DNA from: Intrasporangium oryzae NRRL B-24470
GTDB taxonomy: Bacteria; Actinomycetota; Actinomycetes; Actinomycetales; Dermatophilaceae
Assembly: GCF_000576595.1 (NCBI RefSeq)
Contig: NZ_AWSA01000023.1
Coordinates: 1 to 64,000 of the forward strand
Direction of reading: 5' to 3'
Length of the DNA stretch: 64,000 nucleotides
Below, piece after piece: positions 41,850-50,987 of this stretch (position 1 is its first letter; the number at the start of each line of letters is the position of its first letter). The notes beneath the pieces were generated by a model. The model was not told the origin of the DNA and made no database searches. It saw only the letters and a program-made list of their open reading frames with translations. The translations under genes and the position numbers were made by a program.

Positions 41850-43065
41850 GGACGGTCCCGTCCTTGAGACGGTTGAACGGCAGGTATGCCGGCTGGTACG
41901 GGAAGCGGGCCGCTGCCTCGACGTCGATGTCGACGCCGAGACCCGGCTCGTCGCCCGGGTGCAGGTAGCCGTTCTCGAAAGTGAACGACTGGCTGAACAC
42001 CTCGTTCGTCAGCGGCCCGTGCTGCATGTACTCCTGGATCCCGAAGTTGTGGATCGCAAGGTCGAGGTGGAGCGCTGCGGCCATGCCGACCGGCGAGATG
42101 TCCGTCGGGCCGTGGATGCCGGACTTGATCTGGTACTGCGCTGCGAAGTCGAGCAGCTTGCGCATCGCCGTGATGCCGCCGGTGTGCGTCACCGCCGAGC
42201 GGACGTCGATGAGCTGCTCGCGGATGAGGGTCTGGTAGTCCCAGACCGTGTTGAAGATCTCGCCGATCGCGAGCGGCGTCGTCGTGTGCTGGCGGACGAG
42301 GCGCAGCGCCTCCTGGTTCTCGGCCGGGGTGCAGTCCTCGAGCCAGAAGAGGTCGTAGGGCTCGAGGTCCTTGCCGAGGCGGGCGGCCTGGATCGGGGTC
42401 ATCCGGTGATGGCCGTCGTGCAGGAGCGGCAGCTCGGGACCGAACTCGTTCCGGACCGCCTCGAACACCGTGGGGAGGTGGCGGAGGTAGGCGCGGGTGT
42501 CCCAGTCCTCCTCGGCCGGAAGAGGGGTGCGGCGGGCCGGCTCGTAGTCGTAACGGCCGCCGTAGGCCTCGGCCTGGGCCGCGACACCGTAGACGGCGTT
42601 GATGCCGGGGACCGACGTCTGGACGCGGATGGACCGGTAGCCGAGCTCGAGGTGCTTGCGGATCGAGTCGAAGAGCTCCTGCGTGTCCCGGCCGGACGCG
42701 TGCCCGTACGCCATGATCCCGGTGCGGGAGGCTCCACCGAGGAGCTGGTAGAGCGGCATACCGGCGGCCTTGGCCTTGATGTCCCACAGGGCGACGTCGA
42801 CGGCGGCGATCGCGGCCATCGTCACGGGCCCGCGCCGCCAGTAGGCCGACCGGTAGAGGAACTGCCAGGTGTCCTCGATCCGGTGTGGGTCGCGGCCGAT
42901 GAGGAGCGGGACGACGTGGTCGGCGAGGTAGGAGGCGACCGCGAGCTCCCGGCCGTTGAGCGTGCCGTCGCCGACGCCGGTCAGCCCCTCGTCGGTCGTG
43001 ATCCGCAGGGTGACGAAGTTGCGGTCGGGGCTGGAGACGATGACGTCGGCGGTGACGATCTTCAC
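41839..43065 (-). CDS. manD: Mannonate/gluconate dehydratase, enolase superfamily (ManD)
   Basis: A 408-residue enzyme of the ManD subgroup: [20 protein letters not shown] near 70-90, the metal ligands in [34 protein letters not shown] and [12 protein letters not shown], and a C-terminal [16 protein letters not shown]. It dehydrates D-mannonate (some members also D-gluconate) to 2-keto-3-deoxygluconate. The neighbouring KDG kinase and KDPG aldolase use exactly that product. It overlaps gntK by 11 bases. Confidence 0.88.
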   Translation of the reverse strand: MKIVTADVIVSSPDRNFVTLRITTDEGLTGVGDGTLNGRELAVASYLADHVVPLLIGRDPHRIEDTWQFLYRSAYWRRGPVTMAAIAAVDVALWDIKAKAAGMPLYQLLGGASRTGIMAYGHASGRDTQELFDSIRKHLELGYRSIRVQTSVPGINAVYGVAAQAEAYGGRYDYEPARRTPLPAEEDWDTRAYLRHLPTVFEAVRNEFGPELPLLHDGHHRMTPIQAARLGKDLEPYDLFWLEDCTPAENQEALRLVRQHTTTPLAIGEIFNTVWDYQTLIREQLIDVRSAVTHTGGITAMRKLLDFAAQYQIKSGIHGPTDISPVGMAAALHLDLAIHNFGIQEYMQHGPLTNEVFSQSFTFENGYLHPGDEPGLGVDIDVEAAARFPYQPAYLPFNRLKDGTVHDW

Positions 43066-43080
43066 GCTGGGCCTTTCTGG

Positions 43081-43116
43081 GTGGTCGTGCGGTGGTCGTG
43101 CGGTAGTCGTGCGGTG
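43081..43116. repeat. 11-bp tandem repeat in the manD leader
   Basis: GTGGTCGTGCG is repeated twice exactly and once with one change (43081-43113), and a fourth partial unit follows. The block lies 15 bases upstream of the manD start in the 102-base gap after kdgK. It may influence the transcript locally or be a slippage product. Confidence 0.55.
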
Positions 43117-43167
43117 GTGAGCTTCGGCGGGTCCGCCGGTCGGGCGGTGGTGCGGGGTCGTGCGCGG

Positions 43168-44121
43168 TCAGCGCACGGTGGCTCCCGGCCGGTGGCCGTG
43201 CAGGAGGGCGAGGTCGGCACGCGTCGGGGCGCCCTCCCAGTCCCCCTTCGCGGACACGGCGAACGCGCCCGCCTCGGCGCCGCGCCGCAGGCACTCGCCG
43301 GGGTCGAGCCCGTCGAGGACCCCCGAGAGGAAGCCGGCGGTGAACGCGTCGCCGGCACCGATGGGATCGACCGCGGTGACCGGGACGGCGTCCACGTCGA
43401 CGCGACCGGCGACCGTGTGGACGCTCGCTCCGCGGGGCCCCCGCTTCACGGCCACCTGGACGACACCGTGCGCGAGCAGGCTCGCGACCGCCTCCTCCTC
43501 GGTCCCGTCCGCGACGAGGTCGAGCTCGTCGTCCGAGGCGATGACGTATGCCGCTCGGCGGGCGATCGGGGTCAGCGCCTCCTTCGCCTGCTCCCGGGTC
43601 CACAGACGGTTGCGGTGGTTCACGTCGAGCGAGACGAGAACGCCTGCAGCAGAGGCGGACTCGGCCACGGAGGTGACGCACTCGAGGGCCGACGCCGAGA
43701 GGGCCGGGGTGATGCCCGTCAGGTGGAGCAGCCGTGGCCGGGTCCTGGCGACCGCCGCGCCCACATCGGCTGGGTCGAGGGCCGAGCCGGCCGACCCGGT
43801 CCGGCGGTACTCCACCAGGGTGAGGTCGGCCGTCCGCTGCTCGACGAACATGAGCCCGGTCGGGCGCTCGACGTCGACGACGGCATACGTCGTGTCGACG
43901 CCCTCGGCACGCAGCTCACGCAGGACGAGCCGGCCGAACGGGTCGGCACCGACCCGGCCCGCCCAGGCGACGGAGTGGCCGAGGCGGGCGAGCCCGATGG
44001 CGACGTTGGACTCTGCCCCGGCCACCCGAGTCGTCTGGAGTCCTCCCTGGACGAGGGGTCCGTCGGACCGGAAGGCGACCATCGACTCACCGAAGGTGAG
44101 GACGTCGATCCCGGCGCTCAT
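43168..44121 (-). CDS. kdgK: 2-keto-3-deoxygluconate kinase, PfkB family
   Basis: A 317-residue sugar kinase. The N-terminal PfkB motif reads TRVAGAESNVAIGLARLG, and the catalytic C-terminal motif DPIGAGDAFTAGFLSG is intact. It phosphorylates KDG to KDPG. The ATG at 44121 overlaps the stop of the aldolase gene by 4 bases. Position between the aldolase and a mannonate dehydratase supports KDG over ribose or fructose as the substrate. Confidence 0.88.
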   Translation of the reverse strand: MSAGIDVLTFGESMVAFRSDGPLVQGGLQTTRVAGAESNVAIGLARLGHSVAWAGRVGADPFGRLVLRELRAEGVDTTYAVVDVERPTGLMFVEQRTADLTLVEYRRTGSAGSALDPADVGAAVARTRPRLLHLTGITPALSASALECVTSVAESASAAGVLVSLDVNHRNRLWTREQAKEALTPIARRAAYVIASDDELDLVADGTEEEAVASLLAHGVVQVAVKRGPRGASVHTVAGRVDVDAVPVTAVDPIGAGDAFTAGFLSGVLDGLDPGECLRRGAEAGAFAVSAKGDWEGAPTRADLALLHGHRPGATVR

Positions 44122-44792
44122 GATGAGATCCGTTGTGCGACAGCGATATACGAGCGGGCCCGCCGTCGGAGCGCCGCGAGGTCCCCGCCTGAGGCGGCAT
44201 CACCCACGAGCGGACCGCCGACGCCGACGCCGATGGCACCGACGCCCAGGTACGCCGCGACGTCGTCAAGGCCGACGCCACCGACCGCGAGGAACGGGAT
44301 GTCGGGGAACGGGTCGCGGACGGCCTTGAGGTAGGCAGGTCCGCCGACGGACGACGGGAAGAGCTTGACGGCCGACGCGCCCTGCTGCATCGCCGTCCAC
44401 GCCTCCGTCGGGGTCAGCGCCCCAGCGGCGACGGGCAGTCCGCGGGCACTGGCCTCCGCGATCGACGGGGTGACGGCCGGGGTGACGACGAACTGCGCCC
44501 CGGCAGCCTCGACGTCGACGACGTCACCGGCCGTGAGGACCGTGCCGGCGCCGATGCTCGCCCCCGCGGGGACGTGCGGCCGGATCGCCTCGATCGCCCG
44601 AAGCGCGCCGGGTGTCGTCAGGGCGACCTCGACGAACCGGACCCCCTCCTCGAAGAGGGTCACGGCCGCCCCCACCGCAGCTGCTGTGTCCGTCCCGCGG
44701 ATGATCGCCATGACCCGCGACGCCGTGAGGTCGGCGACGAACGAGCCGTGCTGCGCGTCCCCCGGTGGGCCCGCAGGTGTGCGTGCACCCAT
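44118..44792 (-). CDS. eda: KDPG (2-keto-3-deoxy-6-phosphogluconate) aldolase
   Basis: About 224 residues. The class I aldolase motifs are present: VMAIIRGTD near the start, VEVALTTPGAL, the substrate loop IGAGTVL, the Schiff-base lysine in SAVKLFPSS, and FLAVGGVGLDD. It cleaves KDPG to pyruvate and glyceraldehyde 3-phosphate. ATG 44792 is taken as the start; GTG 44804 would overlap the dehydratase stop by 4 bases and is equally possible. Confidence 0.88.
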   Translation of the reverse strand: MGARTPAGPPGDAQHGSFVADLTASRVMAIIRGTDTAAAVGAAVTLFEEGVRFVEVALTTPGALRAIEAIRPHVPAGASIGAGTVLTAGDVVDVEAAGAQFVVTPAVTPSIAEASARGLPVAAGALTPTEAWTAMQQGASAVKLFPSSVGGPAYLKAVRDPFPDIPFLAVGGVGLDDVAAYLGVGAIGVGVGGPLVGDAASGGDLAALRRRARSYIAVAQRISS

Positions 44793-44800
44793 GACGCTGC

Positions 44801-45949
44801 TCACCACTCGGCGAACGAGCCGTCGGGGTGGCGCCACACCGGGCCGCGCCACGCGTGACCGCGCTGGTCCGCCGCGCGCACGGCCTGCTCGTCGACCTCG
44901 ATGCCGAGGCCGGGGCCGGTGAGCCGCTCGATGTGGCCGTCCACGAACTGCAGGGGCGCGGTGTCGGCGACGTAGTCGAGGACCTCGGCGCCCTGGTTGT
45001 AGTGGATGCCGATGCTCTGCTCCTGGATGAGGAAGTTCGGCGTCGCGAACCCGACCTGGAGGCACGCGGCGAGGGCCAGCGGTCCGAGCGGGCAGTGCGG
45101 AGCGAGCTGGACGTCATACACCTCGGCGAGGGAGGCGATCTTGCGCGTCTCGGTGATCCCGCCGGCGTGCGAGAGGTCCGGCTGCGCGACGGCGATTCCC
45201 GCCTGGAGGACCGGGAGGAACTCCTGGCGGCTGTAGAGCCGCTCGCCGGTCGACACGGGCGTCGACGTCGACCGGACGACCTCGCCGATGAGGTGCGAGC
45301 TCTCCGGGACGACCGGCTCCTCGAGGAAGAAGGGTCGGTAGGGCTCGAGGAGCGGCGCGACCCGGCGGGCGTCGGCGAGGGTGAACCGGCCGTGGAGGTC
45401 GACGGCCACGTCACGGTGGTCCCCGAGGACCTCACGCGCGGCGGCGACCCGCTCGACGACCCCGTCGATCTCGGCCACCGTGGCGATCCGGCTCATCCGG
45501 CCCGAGGCGTTCATCTTGACCGCGGTCAGGCCCGCCTCGACCTGCTCACTGATGTGGTCGGCCACCTCGGAGGGCTCGTCGCCCCCGACCCAGCCGTAGA
45601 CCCGGATCCGGTCGCGCACGGGACCACCGAGCAGCTGGTGCACCGGCGCGCCGAAGTGCTTGCCGGCGATGTCCCACAGCGCCTGGTCGAGGCCGGACAC
45701 CGCGCTCGCCAGGATGGGGCCGCCCCGGTAGAAGGACCCCTTCGTCATGACCTGCCAGTGGTCCTCGATCCGGAGCGCGTCCTGCCCGACGAGCACCTCG
45801 GCGAGCTGGTCGACGGCGGTCCGCACCGTCTCCGAGCGGCCCTCGCACGTCGCCTCGCCCCAGCCGACGATCCCGCTCTCGGTCTCGACGCGGACGAAGA
45901 GCCAGCGAGGGGCGACGAGGAAGGTCTCGACCCTCGTGATCCGTTCCAT
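44801..45949 (-). CDS. dgoD: Galactonate dehydratase-like enolase-superfamily enzyme
   Basis: A 382-residue enzyme of the mandelate-racemase group. The general-base region is AVKMNASGRM near 170-180, metal ligands lie in VDLHGRFTLAD, FFLEEPVVPE and STGERLYSRQEF, and the histidine acid is in LAPHCPLGPLALA. The order matches DgoD, which dehydrates D-galactonate to 2-keto-3-deoxygalactonate. The adjacent kinase and aldolase act on KDG/KDPG rather than on the galactonate epimer, so another C4 epimer such as a gluconate-type acid is also possible. Confidence 0.82.
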   Translation of the reverse strand: MERITRVETFLVAPRWLFVRVETESGIVGWGEATCEGRSETVRTAVDQLAEVLVGQDALRIEDHWQVMTKGSFYRGGPILASAVSGLDQALWDIAGKHFGAPVHQLLGGPVRDRIRVYGWVGGDEPSEVADHISEQVEAGLTAVKMNASGRMSRIATVAEIDGVVERVAAAREVLGDHRDVAVDLHGRFTLADARRVAPLLEPYRPFFLEEPVVPESSHLIGEVVRSTSTPVSTGERLYSRQEFLPVLQAGIAVAQPDLSHAGGITETRKIASLAEVYDVQLAPHCPLGPLALAACLQVGFATPNFLIQEQSIGIHYNQGAEVLDYVADTAPLQFVDGHIERLTGPGLGIEVDEQAVRAADQRGHAWRGPVWRHPDGSFAEW

Positions 45950-45952
45950 CGC

Positions 45953-46768
45953 TCAGCCCTTCGTCGCGCCGGCGGTGAGCCCGGAGACGACGTACTTCTG
46001 GGCGAAGAGGGCGATGACCATGATCGGGACGGTCACCACGGTCGAGGCGGCCATGAGGCCACCCCAGTCGATGCTCGCGTAGCCGACGAAGTCGAAGATC
46101 GCCACGGGGAGCGTCTTGGTGTCGGCGCCGGAGAGGACCAGGGCGAACATGAAGTTGTTCCACGAGAAGATGAACGACAGGATCCCCGCGGTCGCGATGC
46201 CCGGCGTCGACAGGGGCAGGGTGATCCGCCGGAAGGCCCCGATCGGGGTCAGGCCGTCGACGAGCGCCGACTCCTCGAGCTCGAGGGGCAGCCCGTCGAA
46301 GTAGCCCATCATGATGTAGACGATGAGCGGCAGGGCCACGAACATGTGGCTGAGGATGAGGACCGAGAAGCCCCCGACCATCTTGAGGTTCGAGAAGACG
46401 TAGTACCAGGGGACGAGCAGCGACACGGCGGGGATGACCCTGGCCATGAGCACGACGAGGGCCGAGCGCCGCATCGCGAACCGGCTCATCGAGTAGGCCG
46501 CCGGGACCCCGATGAGCAGCGAGAGGACGGTCGAGGCGAAGGCGATCCAGAGGCTGTTGACGATGAAGTCGACGTAGTTCGCCTGCTGGAGGACCTTCGT
46601 GTAGTTCTCGAGCGTCGGGGTGAACGCGAGGGCCTTGCCCGGGTCGTAGATGTCGACGTTCGTCTTGAGCGACGCCGCGACCATCCAGACGAGCGGGGCG
46701 ATGAGCGTGAGGACGACGACGGTCAGCGCGACGACGCGGAAGACGGTGAACGGGGTACGGGCGCGCAT
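45953..46768 (-). CDS. Carbohydrate ABC transporter permease, second subunit
   Basis: A 271-residue permease with six membrane helices. The EAA loop, which docks the ATPase, reads EESALVDGLTPIGAFRRITLPLSTPG. The start overlaps the stop of the first permease gene by 1 base (TGATG). It ends 3 bases before dgoD begins. It belongs to the sugar-importer (CUT1) type. The gene for an ATPase is not in this operon, so a shared MsmK-like ATPase must be used. Confidence 0.88.
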   Translation of the reverse strand: MRARTPFTVFRVVALTVVVLTLIAPLVWMVAASLKTNVDIYDPGKALAFTPTLENYTKVLQQANYVDFIVNSLWIAFASTVLSLLIGVPAAYSMSRFAMRRSALVVLMARVIPAVSLLVPWYYVFSNLKMVGGFSVLILSHMFVALPLIVYIMMGYFDGLPLELEESALVDGLTPIGAFRRITLPLSTPGIATAGILSFIFSWNNFMFALVLSGADTKTLPVAIFDFVGYASIDWGGLMAASTVVTVPIMVIALFAQKYVVSGLTAGATKG

Positions 46769-47709
46769 CAGGCCGCCTCCTTCTTCCGCGAGGTGAGGAC
46801 CCACATGGAGCCGACGATGATGAGGAAGAAGATGATGAGGACGGTCGAGGAGATGCCGTACTCGTTGTAGTCGAAGCTGAGGCCGTAGGCGTAGACGTTG
46901 AGCGTCTCGACCTCGTGGAACGAGCCGCCGCCCTTGCCCTTCGTCGCGTAGAGGATGTCGAAGGTCTTGAGGGCGTCGATGCCGCGCAGCAGGATCGCGA
47001 CGATGACGGTGGGCATCATGAGCGGCAGGATGATGTGCCGGAAGCGCTGCCAGGCGCCGGCCCCGTCGATGAGCGCGGCCTCCAGCGGCTCGTCGGACAG
47101 GGAGGTCAGCCCGGCGAGGAGGATGAGCACGACCATCGGCGTCCACTGCCAGATGTCGATGAGCATCGTCGTCGGCAGGGCGCTCTGCTCGCCGGCGAGC
47201 CACGGCTGCGGCCCGATGCCGAACCAGCCGAGGACCGTGTTGGCCAGGCCGATGTTCGGGTCGAAGATGAGCCGCCACATCATGCCGACCGCGACGGGTG
47301 TCGCGACGAGCGGGAGCAGGATGGCGACGCGCACCCACTTCTCGCATCGGAAGGGCCGCCAGAGGAGCAGGGCGATCGCCATGCCGAGCACGACCTCGAC
47401 GACGAGGACGCCGCCGGTGAACTCGAGCGTCCGCAGCACGGCGGGCCAGAACCGGGTCGTGTCGGTGAGGACCGTCAGGTAGTTGCCGAGGCCGATGAAG
47501 GAGTGCTCGGCGCGGACCGAACCCTCGGCGTCGGTGAGGCTGAGCCAGACCGTCCAGGCCACCGGGAACACGATGAGGACGGCGACGAAGGCCATGGCCG
47601 GGGCGGCGAAGAGCCACTTGCGGTGGTCGTTGGCCCAGCGGGACCAGGTCGGGGTGGCCCGCGCGGGTGCGAGGGGTCTGGCTGACGACTCGATGGTGCT
47701 GGCTGACAT
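46768..47709 (-). CDS. Carbohydrate ABC transporter permease, first subunit
   Basis: A 313-residue permease with six helices after an N-terminal cytoplasmic part of about 35 residues. The EAA loop reads EAALIDGAGAWQRFRHIILPLMMP. I chose ATG 47709, where GGAG lies 6 bases upstream; the longer frame to 47799 is proline-rich and lacks a ribosome site. It forms the inner channel with the second permease. It lies 153 bases after the binding-protein gene. Confidence 0.88.
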   Translation of the reverse strand: MSASTIESSARPLAPARATPTWSRWANDHRKWLFAAPAMAFVAVLIVFPVAWTVWLSLTDAEGSVRAEHSFIGLGNYLTVLTDTTRFWPAVLRTLEFTGGVLVVEVVLGMAIALLLWRPFRCEKWVRVAILLPLVATPVAVGMMWRLIFDPNIGLANTVLGWFGIGPQPWLAGEQSALPTTMLIDIWQWTPMVVLILLAGLTSLSDEPLEAALIDGAGAWQRFRHIILPLMMPTVIVAILLRGIDALKTFDILYATKGKGGGSFHEVETLNVYAYGLSFDYNEYGISSTVLIIFFLIIVGSMWVLTSRKKEAA

Positions 47710-47862
47710 GGGGTGCTCCAGGTGCGGGCGTGCGGGAGGGGTATGCCGGGTGGCCGGGCGAGGTGGCCGAGGCGCGGTGGTCGGGACGAGGGCGGTCACG
47801 CCCGCCCAGGGCGCCGCGGCACCCGGCCACCCGGCATTCGGGCTCTCAGGCCTCTGCTCGGG

Positions 47863-49152
47863 TCACTTCTCCGAGTCGAGGAAGGTCTGGAAGGCCGTGT
47901 TCGCCGCGTCCGCGGAGGCGGCGGCGTCCTTGCCTGTGATCGCGTCGACGATCGGCTGGCCGACGATCTCGCGGGCCGCGGCGACCTTCACGACGAGCGG
48001 ACGGTCGTGGCCCACGCCGGTCGGCGTGCTCGCCGCGATGGCGTCCGCAAGGTCCTTCGGGTACGTCGAGGTGCCGGCCGGGTCGGCCCAGACGGAGGTG
48101 CGAGCGCCGGGGACACCTGCCTTCTGGTTCGCGAGCGTCTGCGTCTTGCTCGTCGCCCACTCGATGAACTTCCAGGCGTTGTCCTGGTTCTCCGAGGCGG
48201 CGTTGACGCCGAGGGCCCACGACGGGACGTTGTAGGCCTTGGAGCCCGCGGGGCCGGCGGGGAAGGGAGCGAAGCCCACCGAGTCGGCGACCTTCGACTT
48301 GGCCGGGTCGGTGGCGTTCTTGTAGAGCGAGTCGGCCTCGGTGTAGAAGGCCGCCTTACCCTGGGTGAAGATCGCCATCGCCTCGGGCCAGCCCATGTCG
48401 GTGCTGACGTTCTTCGGGCCGAGGTCCTTGATGAGGCCGCCGTAGAAGGCGTAGGCCTGCTTCGCCGCGGGGCTGTTGACGGTCGCCTTGCCGTTCGCGT
48501 CGACGAAGTCGCCGCCGAAGCTGTAGAGGAAGCTCGAGAACTGCGTGACCGCGGCGGTCTTGCCGGTGCGGGCGACGAAGCCTGCGACGCCGGGGTTGGC
48601 GGCGGAGACCTTGGCCGCGGCGGCCTTGAGCTCGTCGAGCGTCTTCGGCGGTGCCGTGATCCCGGCCTTCTGGAGGAGGTCCTTGCGGTAGTAGAGGACC
48701 TCCTGCTCGGTGATGATCGGGACCCCGACCACCTTGTCCTTGTACGTGGTCGCGGCGACGGGGCCGGCCTGGAAGTCGCTCCACGCCCAGTCGGCGTTGC
48801 TCTTCGTCTTCGCGGTGAGGTCGGCGAGGTAGCCGTTCTTGGCGAAGAGCTTCCCCTCCTGCAGGGGCCGGTACATCATCACGTCGATGTCGCCCGAGCC
48901 GGCGTTGAGCTTGACGTTGTACTGGTCGGAGAGCTGGTCCTCACCGAGCTGGGTCAGCTCGACCTTGAGGCCGGTCTGATTCTCGAACTCGGGAAGCGCC
49001 TTCTTGATGTTGTCCGTCCACACGTGGTTCGCGAGGGTGACGCGCAGGGTCTTCGACCCGGCTTCCTGGTCCTCGCCTCCACCGCAGGCGGACAGGCCGA
49101 GGGCTGCCGCCACGGCCAGAGAGGTTCCGATCACAAACTGACGACGCAACAC
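47863..49152 (-). CDS. Sugar/aldonate ABC transporter substrate-binding lipoprotein
   Basis: A 429-residue CUT1-type binding protein. The signal peptide ends in a lipobox (ALGLSAC, lipidated cysteine at about 23), followed by KTLRVTLANHVWTDNIKK and the family's FTQGKAAFYTEADS region. The GTG at 49152 has GGAG 6 bases upstream. As first gene of the operon that ends with gluconokinase, it most probably binds a sugar acid or an oligosaccharide that yields one. Confidence 0.88.
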   Translation of the reverse strand: MLRRQFVIGTSLAVAAALGLSACGGGEDQEAGSKTLRVTLANHVWTDNIKKALPEFENQTGLKVELTQLGEDQLSDQYNVKLNAGSGDIDVMMYRPLQEGKLFAKNGYLADLTAKTKSNADWAWSDFQAGPVAATTYKDKVVGVPIITEQEVLYYRKDLLQKAGITAPPKTLDELKAAAAKVSAANPGVAGFVARTGKTAAVTQFSSFLYSFGGDFVDANGKATVNSPAAKQAYAFYGGLIKDLGPKNVSTDMGWPEAMAIFTQGKAAFYTEADSLYKNATDPAKSKVADSVGFAPFPAGPAGSKAYNVPSWALGVNAASENQDNAWKFIEWATSKTQTLANQKAGVPGARTSVWADPAGTSTYPKDLADAIAASTPTGVGHDRPLVVKVAAAREIVGQPIVDAITGKDAAASADAANTAFQTFLDSEK

Positions 49153-49227
49153 GTCGGTCTCCGTTTCCTGTCCCTGGCGCCCCGCCGTTGGGACGCCTCG
49201 CGGCGGCTACATCCGCCTAATCGGGGG

Positions 49228-49257
49228 ATGTTAGAGACATTAATCTGCTTTTTGCAA
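49228..49257 (-). promoter_or_regulatory. Promoter and candidate operator of the aldonate operon
   Basis: On the minus strand TTGCAA (49257-49252) is followed after 18 bases by TAACAT (49233-49228). An inverted repeat ATGT-N5-ACAT (49228-49240) overlaps the -10 box, as expected of a repressor site. The block is AT-rich against its surroundings. No regulator gene lies in the operon, so the repressor would be encoded elsewhere. Confidence 0.5.
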
Positions 49258-49362
49258 CCCTCTTGTGGCGCTGCGTATGACTTGTTATCTTCCCGACCCG
49301 CCGCCGCCCCGTCCGGGCCCGTCCCGCACCGTTGCGTCGGTCCACGGGGGTACCTTGTCGCC

Positions 49363-49974
49363 ATGGACCCCGCCCCCGGGAGTGCTCCGGACCCGACGAC
49401 GCACGCCCGTCGGTCCTCGGAAGAGATGTTCACCGTCCCGGTGCCACGCTGGGACGACGAGGCGGCTGCTGCGCCGGAAGCGCCCGGTCCCGCTGTCACC
49501 CAGGCGATCCCGGCCGGCTCGCCCTCTCGCGAGCCGCTCGCGACCGTGCCCCTGCCGACCTTCGTGCCGTATGCCGCCGAGCCGCCTCCCACGGACACGC
49601 CGACTCCCGCTGTCGTGCCCGCTCCCGCGCTCAGCCGGGGCACCGGGGCCGGGACCGTCCCGGCAGAGGCCGAGGTCGACCCGCTCCTGGGGGCCGTCGG
49701 GGTCGCCCTCTTCTGGATGACGGTCGGCTGGTGGGTCTTCGTCCTCGTCCGGGTCCTCGGACGGGTCGCCCGGGTGGGCGGCAGCGACCGGCTCCTCATC
49801 GACACAGTCGACCGCTACGTCGAAGAGACGATCATCGCGGCGATCCTCTCCGTCCTCGCCGCGCTCCTCCTGCTCCTCAGCCGTGGACGGTCCGGGCGCG
49901 ACGCGCTCGGGTGGAGCGCCCTCGCGCTCGCTGTCGTGACGGTCGGCGTCGCCGTCTGGCGGGTCCTGCCCTGA
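49363..49974 (+). CDS. Membrane protein with proline-rich cytoplasmic N-terminus
   Basis: A 203-residue protein. The first 105 residues are proline/alanine-rich and acidic without a signal peptide; two or three membrane helices follow (VGVALFWMTVGWWVFVLV near 112-130, IIAAILSVLAALLLLL near 160-175 and one at the C-terminus). It lies 2 bases upstream of an APH-like kinase gene. I do not recognise the family. Confidence 0.6.
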   Translation: MDPAPGSAPDPTTHARRSSEEMFTVPVPRWDDEAAAAPEAPGPAVTQAIPAGSPSREPLATVPLPTFVPYAAEPPPTDTPTPAVVPAPALSRGTGAGTVPAEAEVDPLLGAVGVALFWMTVGWWVFVLVRVLGRVARVGGSDRLLIDTVDRYVEETIIAAILSVLAALLLLLSRGRSGRDALGWSALALAVVTVGVAVWRVLP

Positions 49975-49976
49975 CC

Positions 49977-50927
49977 ATGCTCAGACCCGAGGACGCGGGC
50001 GCGGTGGCCACCGCTTTCGGCCTGCACCACGAGGCGCGCCTCGAAGGTCCTGTCGCACGAGGTCAGCTCGGCCAGGTCTGGCGGCTGAGCCTCGACGGGT
50101 CCGAGGTCGACGATGTCGCCGTCAAGGAGTGGTTCGCCGGGCCGGGCGTCGACGCCATCGAGCGCGACGCCGCCTTCGCCGAATCCGTCCGTGCCGCAGG
50201 CGTGCTCACTCCCAAGGTCATTCGGACGCCCGACGGGGAGGCGAGCGTGCACGTCCGCGGGACGCTCGTCCGGGCTTGGGAGTGGGTCGACCTCCGGCCG
50301 CGTGACCGGGGCCTCGACCCCGAGAAGGTCGGGGTTCTTGCCGCCGCGCTCCACCGGGCCGGACGGCCGTCCACCGACGGCGTGCCAGCCTGGTTCGCGA
50401 CCGGCGTCGGCGAGCGGTCGTGGAGACAGCTGCACGCCCGGGTCGTCGCCGCCGGTGCGCCCTTCGCCGGCGAGCTGGGGGCCCTCCTCAGCGACCTCGT
50501 CGCGGTCGAGTCGGTCGTCGAGCCGCACGAGTCGCCGATCACGGCCCACCGCGACCTCTGGGCCGACAACGTCCTCGCGACCACCGACGGCCGGGTCTGC
50601 GTCATCGACTTCGAGAACATGGGGCCCGCCGACCCGAGCCAGGAGCTCGCGATGCTCCTCTTCGAGTTCGGCCTCGACGACCCGGCGCGGGCGCGGAGGC
50701 TGCACACGGCATACATCGAGGCGGGCGGTCCCGGGAGAGTGACGCGCAGGGGTCACTTCACGATGCTCGTGGCCCAGCAGGCCCACATCGCCCAGCTCGC
50801 GTGCTCGCGCTGGATCGGCACCGACGACGAGGCCGAGCGCCGCCGGCTCGCCTCGTGGTTTCTCGAGACCCCCGACGACCCGGTGACCCTGGCCCGCATC
50901 GACCGCATCCTCGCCGCCGTCACCTGA
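49977..50927 (+). CDS. Aminoglycoside-phosphotransferase-fold kinase
   Basis: A 316-residue protein of the APH/choline-kinase fold. The catalytic loop is ITAHRDLWADNVLA (aspartate near 187), and the metal-binding aspartate lies in VCVIDFENMGPADP. A beta-rich N-lobe has AVKEWF with the ATP lysine. Family members phosphorylate antibiotics, choline, homoserine or other small alcohols, so a resistance role must not be assumed. It follows the membrane protein gene by 2 bases. Confidence 0.8.
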   Translation: MLRPEDAGAVATAFGLHHEARLEGPVARGQLGQVWRLSLDGSEVDDVAVKEWFAGPGVDAIERDAAFAESVRAAGVLTPKVIRTPDGEASVHVRGTLVRAWEWVDLRPRDRGLDPEKVGVLAAALHRAGRPSTDGVPAWFATGVGERSWRQLHARVVAAGAPFAGELGALLSDLVAVESVVEPHESPITAHRDLWADNVLATTDGRVCVIDFENMGPADPSQELAMLLFEFGLDDPARARRLHTAYIEAGGPGRVTRRGHFTMLVAQQAHIAQLACSRWIGTDDEAERRRLASWFLETPDDPVTLARIDRILAAVT

Positions 50928-50987
50928 CCCCGCGCCGGCCAGCGGTGCGGGCAGCCCGACACCAGTCCTCTCGGTCGACCCGCGAGC

